From NCBI RefSeq assembly GCF_024749165.1, contig NZ_CP087190.1, forward strand, positions 3,135,501 to 3,199,500: 64,000 bases of DNA. Reading direction: 5' to 3'. This document shows, in pieces, positions 28,917 to 38,647 of the stretch. Both the position numbers and the translations under genes were made by a program. The notes beneath the pieces are model-generated. The model was not told where the DNA came from, searched no databases, and worked only from the letters and a program-made list of their open reading frames with translations. Origin of the DNA: Pseudomonas sp. B21-023 (GTDB taxonomy: Bacteria; Pseudomonadota; Gammaproteobacteria; Pseudomonadales; Pseudomonadaceae). Each line of letters starts with the position of its first letter. Position 1 is the stretch's first letter.

Positions 28917-30212
28917 ATGCCCCACATGACTGAACACACTGCCTCCTACTACGCCGCCTCGGCGCGCCAGGCGGCGACCTACCCCGCGCTCGACCAGGAC
29001 CTGCAGGCCGATGTCTGCGTGGTCGGCGGTGGCCTGACCGGGGTCAACGCGGCCCTGGAGCTGGCCGAACGCGGCCTCTCGGTGATCCTGCTGGAGGCCC
29101 GCCGTATTGGCTGGGGCGCCAGCGGGCGCAACGGCGGGCAACTGATCCGCGGCATCGGCCATGACGTCTCGGGCTTTGCCCGCCATGTCGGCCAGGACGG
29201 CGTGCGCTACCTCAAGCAGGCCGGGATCGATTCGGTGGCCCTGGTCGCCCGCCGTATCGCGCAATATGGCATCGACTGCGACCTGCGCTGGGGGTTCTGC
29301 GAGCTGGCCAACACCCCCGCCCAGTTCGCCGCATTCGAGGACGAGCAACGCGACCTCGCCACACTGGGCTACCCGCATGAGACCCGCCTGGTCGGCCCCG
29401 AGCGCATGCACGAGATCGTCGCCAGCGACCTGTACGCCGGTGGCCTGGTCGACATGGGCTCGGGCCATCTGCACCCGCTCGACCTGGTCCAGGGCGAAGC
29501 CCACGCCGCCCATGGCCTGGGGGTGCGCATCTTCGAGCAAAGCCCGGTACTGCGCATCGAACATGGCAGTACGGTGACCCTGCACACCGCCCGCGGCAAG
29601 GTGCGCGCGCAGAGCCTGGTACTCGGCTGCAACGCCCACCTCGACGAACTGGAGCCACGCTTGAGTGGCAAGGTGCTGCCGGCCGGCAGCTACGTGGTGG
29701 CGACCGAGCCACTGCCTGAAGGCCTGGCGCGTACGCTGATCCCGCAGAACATGGCGCTGTGCGACCAGAAAGTGGGCCTGGACTACTACCGCCTGACCGC
29801 CGACAACCGCCTGCTGTTCGGCGGTGCCTGCCACTATTCCGGGCGCGACCCCAAGGACATCGGCGCCTACATGCGGCCCAAGGTGCTCAAGGTGTTCCCG
29901 CAACTGGCCGAGGTGCGCCTGGACTACCAGTGGGGCGGCATGATCGGCATCACCGCCAACCGCTTCCCCCAGGTAGGCCGGCTCAGCCAACACCCCAACG
30001 TGTTCTATGCCCAGGGCTACTCCGGGCATGGTTTGAACGTCACCCACTGGACAGCGAAACTGCTCGCCGAAGCCATTGCCACCGAGCAAAGCCATGGCTT
30101 TGATGTGTTCCGCGCGGTGCCGCACGTGACCTTCCCCGGTGGCAAGGCACTGCGCTCGCCGCTGCTGGCACTGGGGATGCTGTGGTATCGCTTGCGCGAG
30201 GCGCTGGGCTGA
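28917..30212 (+). CDS. FAD-dependent gamma-glutamylamine oxidoreductase (PuuB/DAO family)
   Basis: This 431-aa protein starts MPHMTEHTASYYAASA (MTEHT, three codons on, is an alternative). The Rossmann motif VCVVGGGLTGVNAALELAERG (33-53) binds FAD, followed by LLEARRIGWGASGRNGGQL, the PuuB/DAO signature. The C-terminal block FPQVGRLSQHPNVFYAQGYSGHGLNVTHWTAKLLAEAI carries the second FAD-binding part. PuuB oxidises gamma-glutamylputrescine to the aldehyde, which would feed the Sad-type dehydrogenase gene at 21330. It is the last gene of the amine operon, followed by a hairpin at 30266. Confidence 0.9.
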   Translation: MPHMTEHTASYYAASARQAATYPALDQDLQADVCVVGGGLTGVNAALELAERGLSVILLEARRIGWGASGRNGGQLIRGIGHDVSGFARHVGQDGVRYLKQAGIDSVALVARRIAQYGIDCDLRWGFCELANTPAQFAAFEDEQRDLATLGYPHETRLVGPERMHEIVASDLYAGGLVDMGSGHLHPLDLVQGEAHAAHGLGVRIFEQSPVLRIEHGSTVTLHTARGKVRAQSLVLGCNAHLDELEPRLSGKVLPAGSYVVATEPLPEGLARTLIPQNMALCDQKVGLDYYRLTADNRLLFGGACHYSGRDPKDIGAYMRPKVLKVFPQLAEVRLDYQWGGMIGITANRFPQVGRLSQHPNVFYAQGYSGHGLNVTHWTAKLLAEAIATEQSHGFDVFRAVPHVTFPGGKALRSPLLALGMLWYRLREALG

Positions 30213-30265
30213 CGACCCTGTAATGCCAGTGATTCAGCGTCACTTGGGGCTACTACACAGTCCAA

Positions 30266-30289
30266 CGAAGGCCCGGAAACTGGCCTTCG
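30266..30289 (+). terminator. Hairpin after the amine operon
   Basis: CGAAGGCC and GGCCTTCG form an eight-base perfect stem with an eight-base loop, 54 bases beyond the oxidoreductase stop. No strong T-run follows, so termination strength is uncertain. Confidence 0.5.
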
Positions 30290-30342
30290 GCCCACCACCT
30301 GCTAGCGTTGTCCTGGCCCCTTCCCTCATGGACCTCGTCATC

Positions 30343-31020
30343 ATGAAGCACCTGCCTCGCACCACCCTGCTGTGCGCTGCTCTGCTGGCCCTGGTTGCCT
30401 GCTCCAGCAACCGTGTCGACCCCAAGGACTATTCCGGGTTTCTCAAGGACTACAGCCGCCTGAAGCCGGCCGAAAGCGTCTCCGGCGCGCCGGTGATGCG
30501 CTGGATCGACCCGGACGTGAAGGCCAGCCAGTACACCAAGGTGTTCATCGAACCGAGCCAGTTCTACCCCAAGCCGCAACCGACCAACGTGATCTCGGCG
30601 CAGACCCTGCAAGAGATCACCCGCTACTTCAACGAAGCGATGCGCCGCGAACTCGGCAGTGTGCTTACCCTGGTCAAGGAGCCCGGGCCGAATACCATCG
30701 TGGTGCGCCCGGCGATCACCGCGGTCTCCACCAGCACCGAAGGCCTCAAACCCTATGAAGTGATCCCCATCGCCCTGGTCGCCGCGGCGGTCAACACCGC
30801 CGCCGGTGGCCGCGACCAGGCCGTGGACATCGCCGTGGAGGCGGCCTTCCTCGATGGCGCCAGCCAGAACGTGCTGGCCCAGGTGGTGCGCAAGGGCAGT
30901 GGCAAGGACCTGGAGAACGACACCACGCAGCTGACCCTGAACGACGTCAAGCCGGTGCTCGACGGCTGGGCCAGCGACATGCGCCGCAGCTTCGTGGCCC
31001 TGCAGCAGAAAGCGAAGTAA
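30343..31020 (+). CDS. DUF3313 outer-membrane-type lipoprotein
   Basis: This 225-aa protein starts at MKHLPRTTLLCAALLALVACSSN, a lipobox of LVAC with cleavage before the Cys (residue 20). MDLVI upstream at 30328 is an alternative start. The mature domain contains GFLKDYSRLKPAESVSGAPVMRWIDPDVKASQYTKVFIEP, then RRELGSVLTLVKEPGPNTIVVRPAITAV and AFLDGASQNVLAQVVRKGSG, which fit DUF3313, a family of lipoproteins related to LptE-like or stress-induced proteins. Function is unknown. It is a single gene between the amine operon and the DUF1842 pair. Confidence 0.88.
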   Translation: MKHLPRTTLLCAALLALVACSSNRVDPKDYSGFLKDYSRLKPAESVSGAPVMRWIDPDVKASQYTKVFIEPSQFYPKPQPTNVISAQTLQEITRYFNEAMRRELGSVLTLVKEPGPNTIVVRPAITAVSTSTEGLKPYEVIPIALVAAAVNTAAGGRDQAVDIAVEAAFLDGASQNVLAQVVRKGSGKDLENDTTQLTLNDVKPVLDGWASDMRRSFVALQQKAK

Positions 31021-31283
31021 GTGACCATTCGGTCATTGCGCGACCACTCGTCGGACGTACTGTAAAAAGGCCATCACTGCCTGGCCGGCCTGCTTAACTC
31101 AAGCGGGCTGCCAGGCAGGCGGCACCGCGTACCAGGGATGGCTGCACAAGCCGGCTGCCAACAGCCGCTCGCACCGGGCAAGCCTGTTCTCCCCGCCCGG
31201 TCTCCCACCTTCTCCGCCTCTTCGCCCGCCTGCGCCAGTCGTGGTTATCGGTATGTCATTCATCGAATGCAATGGAGGCAATC
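31021..31283. other. Intergenic stretch without recognised gene
   Basis: I see no gene here. GGAGG six bases before the DUF1842 ATG is the only clear signal. Confidence 0.5.
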
Positions 31284-31877
31284 ATGTCTGAATCGCTGCT
31301 CGCACCGTCGGAAGGTCTTTTCCCGGTGTCCTACCTCATTGGTACCAACGCGCCAGGTGCCCCGCGCCTGCAAGTCGACCTGCTGGTCTACACGCCAGAC
31401 CGCAGCGTCAACGGCCACGCGCTGATCACCCAGACCACCAACCCACCGCTGGAGCTGGGGCTGGATGTCTGGGGCACCTACAGCTACCTCACCGTGCAGC
31501 CGCCAAGCGAAGGCAAGATCCTGCTGACGGTACGTGGCAACCATGGCGGACCACACGCCAACTCGCCGGAGCAGTTCGAACTGCGTGCGCTGCTCGACCA
31601 GGACTGGCAGAAAGGTACGGCCAGCTACCGCTACTACAACGGCCAGCGCTGGATCGAGGTGGACAACGTACCCGTCGTGCTGGAGCTAAAGCGCATCCAG
31701 ACACTGGCGAACGTCGACCTGACGACCGAACTGCACAACGCCACCCTGGAGGCAGTGATCGCCACCGGTGATGTCGCGCAACTCAAGCATCTGGCCAGCG
31801 GTGCCGTGGGCAAAGCCCTGGACCAAGCTCTTGCCTCGACCAAAAGCCCGGCCGCCAAGGCCGCCAAGAAAGCCTGA
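31284..31877 (+). CDS. DUF1842/DUF1843 protein
   Basis: This 197-aa protein starts MSESLLAP after GGAGG; a longer in-frame start (31272) is less likely. Residues about 8-130 match DUF1842 (VSYLIGTNAPGAPRLQVDLLVYTPDRSVNGHALITQ... GTYSYLTVQPP... DWQKGTASYRYYNG). Residues about 140-180 (TLANVDLTTELHNATLEAVIATGDVAQLKHLAS) resemble DUF1843, a short helical domain. A basic tail (AKAAKKA) ends it. No signal peptide is visible. It is followed at 20 bases by a shorter DUF1842 paralogue. The function is undescribed. Confidence 0.85.
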   Translation: MSESLLAPSEGLFPVSYLIGTNAPGAPRLQVDLLVYTPDRSVNGHALITQTTNPPLELGLDVWGTYSYLTVQPPSEGKILLTVRGNHGGPHANSPEQFELRALLDQDWQKGTASYRYYNGQRWIEVDNVPVVLELKRIQTLANVDLTTELHNATLEAVIATGDVAQLKHLASGAVGKALDQALASTKSPAAKAAKKA

Positions 31878-31896
31878 GCAGACAAGGAGAATCAGC

Positions 31897-32352
31897 ATGT
31901 CCTTCGGACTTTTTCATACCCGCCTGAACGTCAGCAACGGGCTGCTCGGCGCACCGATCCTGACCCTCGACCTGCTGGTGAATACCGTGCAGAAGAAGGT
32001 CACCGGCAGGGCTTCCATCATCCAGACCACGCATCCGGTTCAGGTGTTCCACGCCAAGGTGTGGGGCGGCTACAGCGAGCTGCCGTTCGCGCCCGCGGGT
32101 AGCCCGTCGATCGTCCTGCACCTGGATGGCAGCCCTAGCGGCCCGCTCAGCCAGATTGCCCAGACCTTCCACCTGCAGGGTCTGCTCGACCAGGGCTGGA
32201 ATGTCGGCACTGCCAGCTACCGCTACTTCATCAACGGCCATTGGGTCGACCAGCATGGCCGCGTGCGCAAGGCGCCGGACATCACCCACCAGGATCAACC
32301 GCGACCAGCGGAGCGCCTGAAGGCCGCGATCAGGCACCTGGAAAGCGTCTGA
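31897..32352 (+). CDS. DUF1842 protein, short paralogue
   Basis: This 151-aa protein follows AAGGAGA at a good distance. It shows the same beta-rich pattern as its neighbour: LFHTRLNVSNGLLGAPILTLDLLVNTVQKKVTGRASIIQTTHP, then VWGGYSELPF, then LLDQGWNVGTASYRYFINGHWV, but no DUF1843 tail. The two genes are in tandem and probably an ancestral duplication that diverged in the C-terminal domain. No signal peptide is visible. Function unknown. Confidence 0.85.
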   Translation: MSFGLFHTRLNVSNGLLGAPILTLDLLVNTVQKKVTGRASIIQTTHPVQVFHAKVWGGYSELPFAPAGSPSIVLHLDGSPSGPLSQIAQTFHLQGLLDQGWNVGTASYRYFINGHWVDQHGRVRKAPDITHQDQPRPAERLKAAIRHLESV

Positions 32353-32363
32353 CCTGAGCGGTC

Positions 32364-32415
32364 CGCGGGGCAAGTCCTCCCCCACGCTTTCACGTGGGAG
32401 CGGGCTTGCCCCGCG
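32364..32415. terminator. REP-like palindrome between convergent genes
   Basis: CGCGGGGCAAGTCCTCCCCCACG and CGTGGGAGCGGGCTTGCCCCGCG are nearly perfect complements around CTTTCA. It sits between the stops of the DUF1842 gene and the serine transporter gene, which fits a bidirectional terminator. The same design occurs at 18927-18973. Confidence 0.8.
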
Positions 32416-32423
32416 TTCATTGG

Positions 32424-33731
32424 TCAGGCCATGAAGCTGTAGGCGATCGCCGACAGCGTGATCAAGCCGATCAGCACCACGAACACATTCGACAACTTGC
32501 CCGAGTACTGGCGCAACGCCGGCACCTTCTGTACCGCGTACATCGGCATCAGGAACAGCAGGCAGGCGATCACCGGCCCACCAAGGCTCTCGATCAGCCC
32601 AAGGATGCTTGGGTTGAGGGTGGCCACCGCCCAGCAGGTCACCAGCATGAACAACGCGGTGGCGCGCTCCAGGCGCTTGGCCGGCCATGTCTTGCCGCGC
32701 CCGCGCAGGCTCTTGACGATCATGCCCTGGAAGCCTTCGCTGGCTCCGATGTAGTGGCCGAGGAAAGACTTGGTGATAGCCACCAGCGCGATCAGTGGCG
32801 CGACGAAGGCGATCACCGGGGTCTGGAAGTGGTTGGCCAGGTACGACAGGATCGAGATGTTCTGCGCCTTGGCCGCGGCCAGGTCCGCCGGGCTCAGGGC
32901 CAGCACGCAGCTGAAGCAGAAGAACATCACCGTCAGCACCATCATCACATGGGCCGTGGCCAGGGTCCGGCCACTCTTGCGGTCGGCATCATTACCATAG
33001 CGGTGCTTCTGGTCGACGGCGAAAGCCGAGATGATCGGCGAGTGGTTGAACGAGAACACCATCACCGGAATCGCCAGCCACAAGGTCAGCAACAGCTTCG
33101 AGGCACTGATGCCCTCGTTGGCCTGGGCGAAGAAGGCGCCGTTCCAGTTGGGGATCAGGCTCAGCGCCAGCAGCAGCAACGAGGCGACGAAGGGATACAC
33201 CAGCACGCTCATGGCCTTGACGATGATCTGCTGGCCGCAGCGCACCACGATCATCAACCCGCAGATCAGCAGCAACGCCAACAGCGCTCGGGGCGGCGCA
33301 CCGATGTGTAGCTGGTGCTCGAAGAAGCTGGTCAGGGTATTGGTCAATGCCACGCTGTAGACCAGCAGGATCGGGAAGATGGCGAAGAAGTACAGCAAGG
33401 TGATGAGCTTGCCGGCGCCCACGCCGAAATGCTCCTCCACCACTTCGGTGATGTCCTCGTTGCCACCTTTGCGCCCGGACAGCACGAAGCGCGTCAGGGC
33501 GCGGTGGGCGAAGAAGGTCATGGGGAAGGCCAGCAATGCCAGGATCAGCAACGGCCAGAAGCCCCCGACCCCGGCGTTGATCGGCAGGAACAGGGTGCCG
33601 GCGCCGATCGCCGTGCCATACAGGCCCAGGGCCCAGGTGGTGTCGTGGCGGTTCCAGGTGGTCGAGCCACTGGCCGAAGCCGGGGCAGCCGAATCCGCAC
33701 GAACGCTCGTGGTGCTTTGTACATCAGTCAT
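32424..33731 (-). CDS. sdaC: Serine/threonine transporter (HAAAP family, SdaC-like)
   Basis: This 435-aa inner-membrane protein has about eleven transmembrane segments. TTWALGLYGTAIGAGTLFLPINAGVGGFWPLL (TM1-2) is the SdaC/HAAAP signature, and later WLAIPVMVFSFNHSPIISAFAVDQKH and LAITKSFLGHYIGASEG fit the family. E. coli SdaC imports L-serine with protons. It is followed, in the same direction (90-bp gap), by an L-serine dehydratase gene upstream of it on the minus strand, forming a serine uptake and degradation pair. Confidence 0.9.
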   Translation of the reverse strand: MTDVQSTTSVRADSAAPASASGSTTWNRHDTTWALGLYGTAIGAGTLFLPINAGVGGFWPLLILALLAFPMTFFAHRALTRFVLSGRKGGNEDITEVVEEHFGVGAGKLITLLYFFAIFPILLVYSVALTNTLTSFFEHQLHIGAPPRALLALLLICGLMIVVRCGQQIIVKAMSVLVYPFVASLLLLALSLIPNWNGAFFAQANEGISASKLLLTLWLAIPVMVFSFNHSPIISAFAVDQKHRYGNDADRKSGRTLATAHVMMVLTVMFFCFSCVLALSPADLAAAKAQNISILSYLANHFQTPVIAFVAPLIALVAITKSFLGHYIGASEGFQGMIVKSLRGRGKTWPAKRLERATALFMLVTCWAVATLNPSILGLIESLGGPVIACLLFLMPMYAVQKVPALRQYSGKLSNVFVVLIGLITLSAIAYSFMA

Positions 33732-33821
33732 GGGTATCGCCTTGTAGTTGTTTTTGTCGCAGGTACAGCGGGTGTTGCAGGTTCAATCAGGTTTGCGGGG
33801 CACTTCGCGGGAGCCTGTTTC

Positions 33822-35198
33822 TCAGCACTCGACGAACGCGACGGCCAGGCCGCCGCGAGAGGTTTCCTTGTAGTTGGCGTGCATGTCCGCGCCGGTATCG
33901 CGCATGGTGCGGATCACCCGGTCGAGGGAGATGAAATGCTCGCCGTCGCCACGCAAGGCCATCTGCACGGCGTTGATGGCCTTCACCGCGGCAATCGCAT
34001 TGCGCTCGATGCACGGGATCTGCACCAGGCCACCCACGGGGTCGCAGGTCAGCCCGAGGTTGTGCTCCAGCGCGATCTCGGCGGCGTTTTCCAGCTGCGG
34101 CGGGGTCGCGCCAAGCACCTCGGCGAGCCCTGCGGCAGCCATCGAGCAGGCCGAGCCCACTTCACCCTGGCAACCGACTTCGGCGCCGGAAATCGAAGCG
34201 TTCTTCTTGCACAGAATGCCCACTGCGGCCGCCGCCAGGAGAAACGCCACCACATCGTCGTCACAGGCGCCGGGGTTGAACTTCATGTAGTAGTGCAGCA
34301 CCGCCGGGATGATGCCGGCGGCGCCGTTGGTCGGCGCGGTGACCATGCGCCCGCCGGCGGCGTTCTCTTCATTCACCGCCAGGGCGAACAGGTTGACCCA
34401 CTCCATGGCGCTGAGGGTCGAGCCGATCACGTTCGGCTTGCCGACCTCCTGCAGGCTGCGGTGCAGGCGCGCCGCCCGGCGCTTGACCTTGAGCCCACCC
34501 GGCAGGATGCCTTCGTTGCGCAGGCCGTTGTCGACGCATTCGCCCATCGCCGCCCAGATCTTCAACAGGCCTTCGCGGACCTCGCTTTCCGGACGCCAGG
34601 CGCACTCGTTGGCCAGCATCAGCTGGCTGACGCTGAGGTTGTGGGCCTTGCACAGGGCCAGCAGTTCGGCACCGCTGGAAAATTCGTAAGGCAGCTCGAC
34701 CAGGCCTTCATCGCTCGAAGGCGCATCGATTTCAGCTTGTTCGACGATGAAGCCTCCGCCCACCGAAAAGTAGGTCTGGCTGAACTGGCTGCCCTGCCCG
34801 TCGAAGCTTTCCAGGGTCATCGCATTGGGATGGTAGGCCAGGCTCTCGTCCAGCAGGCGCATGTCGCGGCTGTACTGGAAGTCGATTGGATGACTGCCGT
34901 CGAGCATCAGGCAGTGCTCCTGCATCAGCTGGTCGATGCGTGGCTCGATGCTGTGCGGGTCGATCCGGTCCGGCCACTGGCCCATCAGCCCCAACAGGCA
35001 GGCACGGTCGGTGGCGTGCCCGACCCCCGTGGCCGACAGCGAGCCATAAAGGCGTACCTCGACCCGGCGAACCTGGGCCAGCAAGCCGCGCGCGCGCAGG
35101 GCCTGGGCAAAGGTCGCCGCGGCGCGCATGGGGCCGACGGTGTGGGAGCTGGATGGGCCGATGCCAATCTTGAAAAGGTCGAAAACACTGATAGCCAT
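33822..35198 (-). CDS. sdaA: L-serine ammonia-lyase (iron-sulfur, single chain)
   Basis: This 458-aa protein starts [27 protein letters not shown], the beta-domain signature with the GPSSSHT loop. The alpha domain carries the [4Fe-4S] cysteines: [23 protein letters not shown] and [19 protein letters not shown]. Like SdaA/SdaB of E. coli it converts L-serine to pyruvate and ammonia. It is divergent from a LysR gene (146-bp gap) and co-oriented with the SdaC-like transporter. A dyad-like GCGGTATTGCC...GATACTGCCGC (about 35259-35288) in the gap could be the LysR site. Confidence 0.92.
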   Translation of the reverse strand: MAISVFDLFKIGIGPSSSHTVGPMRAAATFAQALRARGLLAQVRRVEVRLYGSLSATGVGHATDRACLLGLMGQWPDRIDPHSIEPRIDQLMQEHCLMLDGSHPIDFQYSRDMRLLDESLAYHPNAMTLESFDGQGSQFSQTYFSVGGGFIVEQAEIDAPSSDEGLVELPYEFSSGAELLALCKAHNLSVSQLMLANECAWRPESEVREGLLKIWAAMGECVDNGLRNEGILPGGLKVKRRAARLHRSLQEVGKPNVIGSTLSAMEWVNLFALAVNEENAAGGRMVTAPTNGAAGIIPAVLHYYMKFNPGACDDDVVAFLLAAAAVGILCKKNASISGAEVGCQGEVGSACSMAAAGLAEVLGATPPQLENAAEIALEHNLGLTCDPVGGLVQIPCIERNAIAAVKAINAVQMALRGDGEHFISLDRVIRTMRDTGADMHANYKETSRGGLAVAFVEC

Positions 35199-35344
35199 GC
35201 TAATGCCTGACCGTGACGGCAATCTGCGACACGCCACGGCTCTCCGGAAAATTTGAGCGGTATTGCCAAGTTGCGCGATACTGCCGCGCTCAGGCCAGCT
35301 TGACCAACGAAACTTCCTACACAAGCCTTTAGCAGGACTAAACA

Positions 35345-36292
35345 ATGAAAGGCCCACTCAATGGCCAGGTGTTCGTCTGGCTGCACGTGTTCTCCTGTGC
35401 GGCGCGACATCTGTCGTTCACCCGCTGCGCCGAAGAGCTGCACATCACTCCCGGAGCAGTCAGCCAGCAGATGCGCCAGCTCGAGGAGCGCCTGGGCTTT
35501 CGCCTGTTCCTGCGCCGTGCTCGCGGCGTCGAGTTGTCCGCCGAAGGCCAGCGCCTGGCGCAGACCGTGGCCGAAGCCTACGGCAGCATCGAGGCCGAGC
35601 TGCTGCGCCTGGACGCCGGCGAGATCCGCGGTACCTTGCGCCTGCGCTCGATCCCCTCGTTCCTGGCCAAGTGGCTGACCCCGCGCCTGCCGCGTTTCCA
35701 GCAACGCTATCCGGACATTGAGCTGCGCCTGGTGGCCGAGGACAGTAACCAGGCGCTGCACCCGGAAGACTTCGACCTGGCCATCGATCTCAACGATGGC
35801 AGCTATCCGGGCATGCTCTCCACGCCTCTGCTCGACGAGCAGATCTTCCCGGTGTGCTCGCCTGCCCTGCTGCGCGGCCGCCCGCCCCTGCACGGCCCGG
35901 CCGGCCTGGCCCACTACCCGCTGCTGCATGACATCACCGCCTGGCGCGGCAGCTCGGAATACGCCGAGTGGGAGTTCTACCTCGACGGCATCGGTGCCGG
36001 CGGGCTGGACGTACGCCGCGGACATACCTTCAACCGCAACCACCTGACCATCGAGGCCGCCATCGCCGGGGTCGGCGTGGCCATCGCCCGGCGCACCCTG
36101 CTCAACGACGAACTGGAACGCGGCGCGCTAATCGTGCCGTTCGGGGTGCCTATCGCCAACCACAAGCGTTATGTGCTGCTGTATCCACCGGGCGGATTGA
36201 GCCAACCTGGGGCGCGGGCGGTGCATGACTGGTTGGTGGAAGAAGCGCAGAGCTTTCGCGCCATGCACCCATTGGCACTGTCGGCGACTTAG
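35345..36292 (+). CDS. LysR-family regulator (GcvA-like), divergent from sdaA
   Basis: This 315-aa protein has its LTTR HTH at about 8-68 ([46 protein letters not shown]), of the GcvA/AmpR type ([14 protein letters not shown]). The effector domain (about 95-300) follows, with [16 protein letters not shown]. It is transcribed away from the serine dehydratase and transporter genes, so it most likely controls serine use. The Fur-box-preceded TonB receptor follows but belongs to a separate regulon. Confidence 0.9.
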   Translation: MKGPLNGQVFVWLHVFSCAARHLSFTRCAEELHITPGAVSQQMRQLEERLGFRLFLRRARGVELSAEGQRLAQTVAEAYGSIEAELLRLDAGEIRGTLRLRSIPSFLAKWLTPRLPRFQQRYPDIELRLVAEDSNQALHPEDFDLAIDLNDGSYPGMLSTPLLDEQIFPVCSPALLRGRPPLHGPAGLAHYPLLHDITAWRGSSEYAEWEFYLDGIGAGGLDVRRGHTFNRNHLTIEAAIAGVGVAIARRTLLNDELERGALIVPFGVPIANHKRYVLLYPPGGLSQPGARAVHDWLVEEAQSFRAMHPLALSAT

Positions 36293-36307
36293 ATCAACAC
36301 CACTTTT

Positions 36308-36326
36308 AATGCTAATGATTAGCATT
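36308..36326. promoter_or_regulatory. Fur box (AATGCTAATGATTAGCATT)
   Basis: This near-perfect 19-base palindrome matches the Fur consensus GATAATGATAATCATTATC in symmetry and core, and lies 72 bases before the receptor ATG. Repression by Fe-Fur is expected. Confidence 0.8.
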
Positions 36327-36398
36327 GAGGTTTTGCCTTTCTGATTCGGAATCCCTAGTGAATGCCTTCACTTACTTGCGAATCGAAAGGAATCCAGT

Positions 36399-38645
36399 AT
36401 GTCGCAACAACCTGTCAGCCCGGCACATCCGCCGGCTGTACCGCACTTCACCTGCAATCGCACCTTCGCCGCCGTGCACATGGCATTGCTCCTCGGGCTG
36501 GGCGGTGCCGCCATGAACCTGGCTGCGGCACACGCAGTGGAACCTGCGGAAGAAGTGGAGAAGGCGCGCCACGGCCAAGGCGCCGGCAGCCTGGAGCTGT
36601 CCGAAACCATGGTCGAAGGCAGCCGCGACGCCCCCAGTGCGTTGCCGCCGGTCTACGCCGGTGGCCAGGTGGCCTCGGGTGGCCGGGTCGGGCTGCTGGG
36701 CAACAAGGACTTCATGGAAACGCCATTCAGCACTATCAGCTACACCGAGAAATACATCGAGGACACCCAGGCCCAGACCGTCACCGACGTGATCGCCGCG
36801 ACCGACCCCGCAGTCTTCAGCAACGGGCTCAAGGGCACCTACAGCGAGAACTACTCCATCCGCGGCTTCAACTCCAACATCAGCGACGTGAGCATTGGCG
36901 GCCTGTATGGCATGGCGCCCTACTACCGGATCTCGCCGGAGATGTACGAGCGCATCGAGGTGCTCAAGGGCCCGTCCGCCCTGCTCAACGGCATGCCGCC
37001 AGGTGGATCGGTGGCCGGCAGCATCAACCTGGTGCCCAAGCGCGCGGGCGCCGAACCGCTGACGCGGATCACCGGCACCTACATGTCGGACGCGCAGCTC
37101 GGCGGGCACCTGGACGTCGGCCGTCGCTTCGGCGAGGAACAACAGTTCGGCGTGCGCTTCAACAGCGTCTACCGCGACGGCGATACCGCCACCGACCACC
37201 AGCGCATGAAGGCCGAGCTCAATGCCCTGGGCCTGGACTGGCGTGGCGAGCGCGCGCGCCTGTCGGCCGACCTGTACGAAAGCGAGGACCGGGTCAGGGG
37301 CCAGAACCGCGGCATCGGCCTGGCCGCAGGCGTGCCGGTGCCCAGGCCGCCGAAGTCCGAGACCTTGCTCAACCCGGATTGGGGTTTCGTACAGACCCGC
37401 GACAAGGGCGTGATCGTGCGCGGCGAATATGACCTCAACGACAACCTCATGGCCTATGCCTCAGCCGGCACCAGCAAGACCGACTACAAGTACAGCGGCA
37501 CCATGCTCGCAGAAGTGCTCAACACCGCCGGCGACTTCGAGACGCGCATGGGCCAGTTGAAGATCGACCTGGAGAAGACCTCGGGCGAAGCCGGCCTGCG
37601 TGGCCATTTCGACACCTTCGGCGTCGGCCACCAGTGGTCGCTCAATGCCACGCACTACTCGGACAAACAGCGCGACTATGGCCGGCGCAACGTTCCGGGT
37701 GCCGAGTGGATCACCAACATCTACCACCCGGTCTGGGGCCCGGAGGCCGCCAGGAGCTACCCCGCCATCGCCCACACCGAGTCACGCCTGAGCAGCTACG
37801 GCCTGGCCGACACCCTGTCGTTCTTCGACGAGCGTGTGCAGCTCACCCTGGGCGTGCGCCGCCAGCAGGTGCTGACCGACAGCTTCAGCGTCACCACCGG
37901 CGCACAAACCAACCGCTACAACGAAAGCGCCACCACCCCGGCGGCGGCGGTGCTGGTCAAGGTCACCGACGAGGTGTCGCTGTACGCCAACTACATCGAA
38001 GGCCTGAGCAAGGGGGCGACCGCCCCCCTGACCGCGGCCAACGCAGGCGAAGTGTTCGCACCCTACAAATCGAAGCAGAAGGAGGTGGGGATCAAGCTCG
38101 ACCTGGGCGACTTCGCTCACACCCTGAGCCTGTACCAGATCGAGCGTCCCAGCAGCTACACCAACCCCGCAACCAACGTTTTCTCCTTCGGCGGCGAGCA
38201 ACGCAACCGCGGGCTCGAGTGGAGCTTCTTCGGCACACCGCTGACCGATGTGCGGCTGATGGGCGGCGTGGCCCGCCTCGATCCCAAAGTGACCAAGGCT
38301 GCCAGCGGCTCGGATGAAGGCAAGACCGCCACCGGCCAGCCGAAACTGCAGGGCAAGCTGGGCGTGGAGTGGGATACCCCACTGCTCGATGGACTGACCC
38401 TGACCGCCAACGCCACCGCCGTGTCGAAACAGTACATCAGCAGCGACAACAGCCAGTCGATTCCCGGCTACACCATCTACGATGTCGGTGCCCGCTACCG
38501 GCTGCAGGTAGCCGACCACCCGGTGACCTTGCGCGGCACGGTGGAAAACGTGACCAACAAGGCCTACTGGGGCATGCCGCTGCTCACCAGCCTGGGGCTG
38601 GGTGCGCCACGCACCGTGCAGGTGTCCGCCAGCATCGACTTCTGA
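36399..38645 (+). CDS. TonB-dependent siderophore receptor
   Basis: This 748-aa outer-membrane protein has a long basic N-region then HMALLLGLGGAAMNLAAAHAVEP as signal peptide (about 28-48). Residues around 65-70 (LELSETMVEGS) may be the TonB box. The plug (about 105-230) reads FMETPFSTISYTEKYIEDTQAQTVTDVIAATDP... NYSIRGFNS... YERIEVLKGPSALLNGMPPGGSVAGSINLVPKR. The barrel ends in a terminal Phe (VSASIDF). It is of the FhuA/FpvA-like TonB-siderophor family, with no N-terminal signalling domain. The ligand is not predictable. A Fur box precedes it. Confidence 0.92.
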   Translation: MSQQPVSPAHPPAVPHFTCNRTFAAVHMALLLGLGGAAMNLAAAHAVEPAEEVEKARHGQGAGSLELSETMVEGSRDAPSALPPVYAGGQVASGGRVGLLGNKDFMETPFSTISYTEKYIEDTQAQTVTDVIAATDPAVFSNGLKGTYSENYSIRGFNSNISDVSIGGLYGMAPYYRISPEMYERIEVLKGPSALLNGMPPGGSVAGSINLVPKRAGAEPLTRITGTYMSDAQLGGHLDVGRRFGEEQQFGVRFNSVYRDGDTATDHQRMKAELNALGLDWRGERARLSADLYESEDRVRGQNRGIGLAAGVPVPRPPKSETLLNPDWGFVQTRDKGVIVRGEYDLNDNLMAYASAGTSKTDYKYSGTMLAEVLNTAGDFETRMGQLKIDLEKTSGEAGLRGHFDTFGVGHQWSLNATHYSDKQRDYGRRNVPGAEWITNIYHPVWGPEAARSYPAIAHTESRLSSYGLADTLSFFDERVQLTLGVRRQQVLTDSFSVTTGAQTNRYNESATTPAAAVLVKVTDEVSLYANYIEGLSKGATAPLTAANAGEVFAPYKSKQKEVGIKLDLGDFAHTLSLYQIERPSSYTNPATNVFSFGGEQRNRGLEWSFFGTPLTDVRLMGGVARLDPKVTKAASGSDEGKTATGQPKLQGKLGVEWDTPLLDGLTLTANATAVSKQYISSDNSQSIPGYTIYDVGARYRLQVADHPVTLRGTVENVTNKAYWGMPLLTSLGLGAPRTVQVSASIDF

Positions 38646-38647
38646 CG

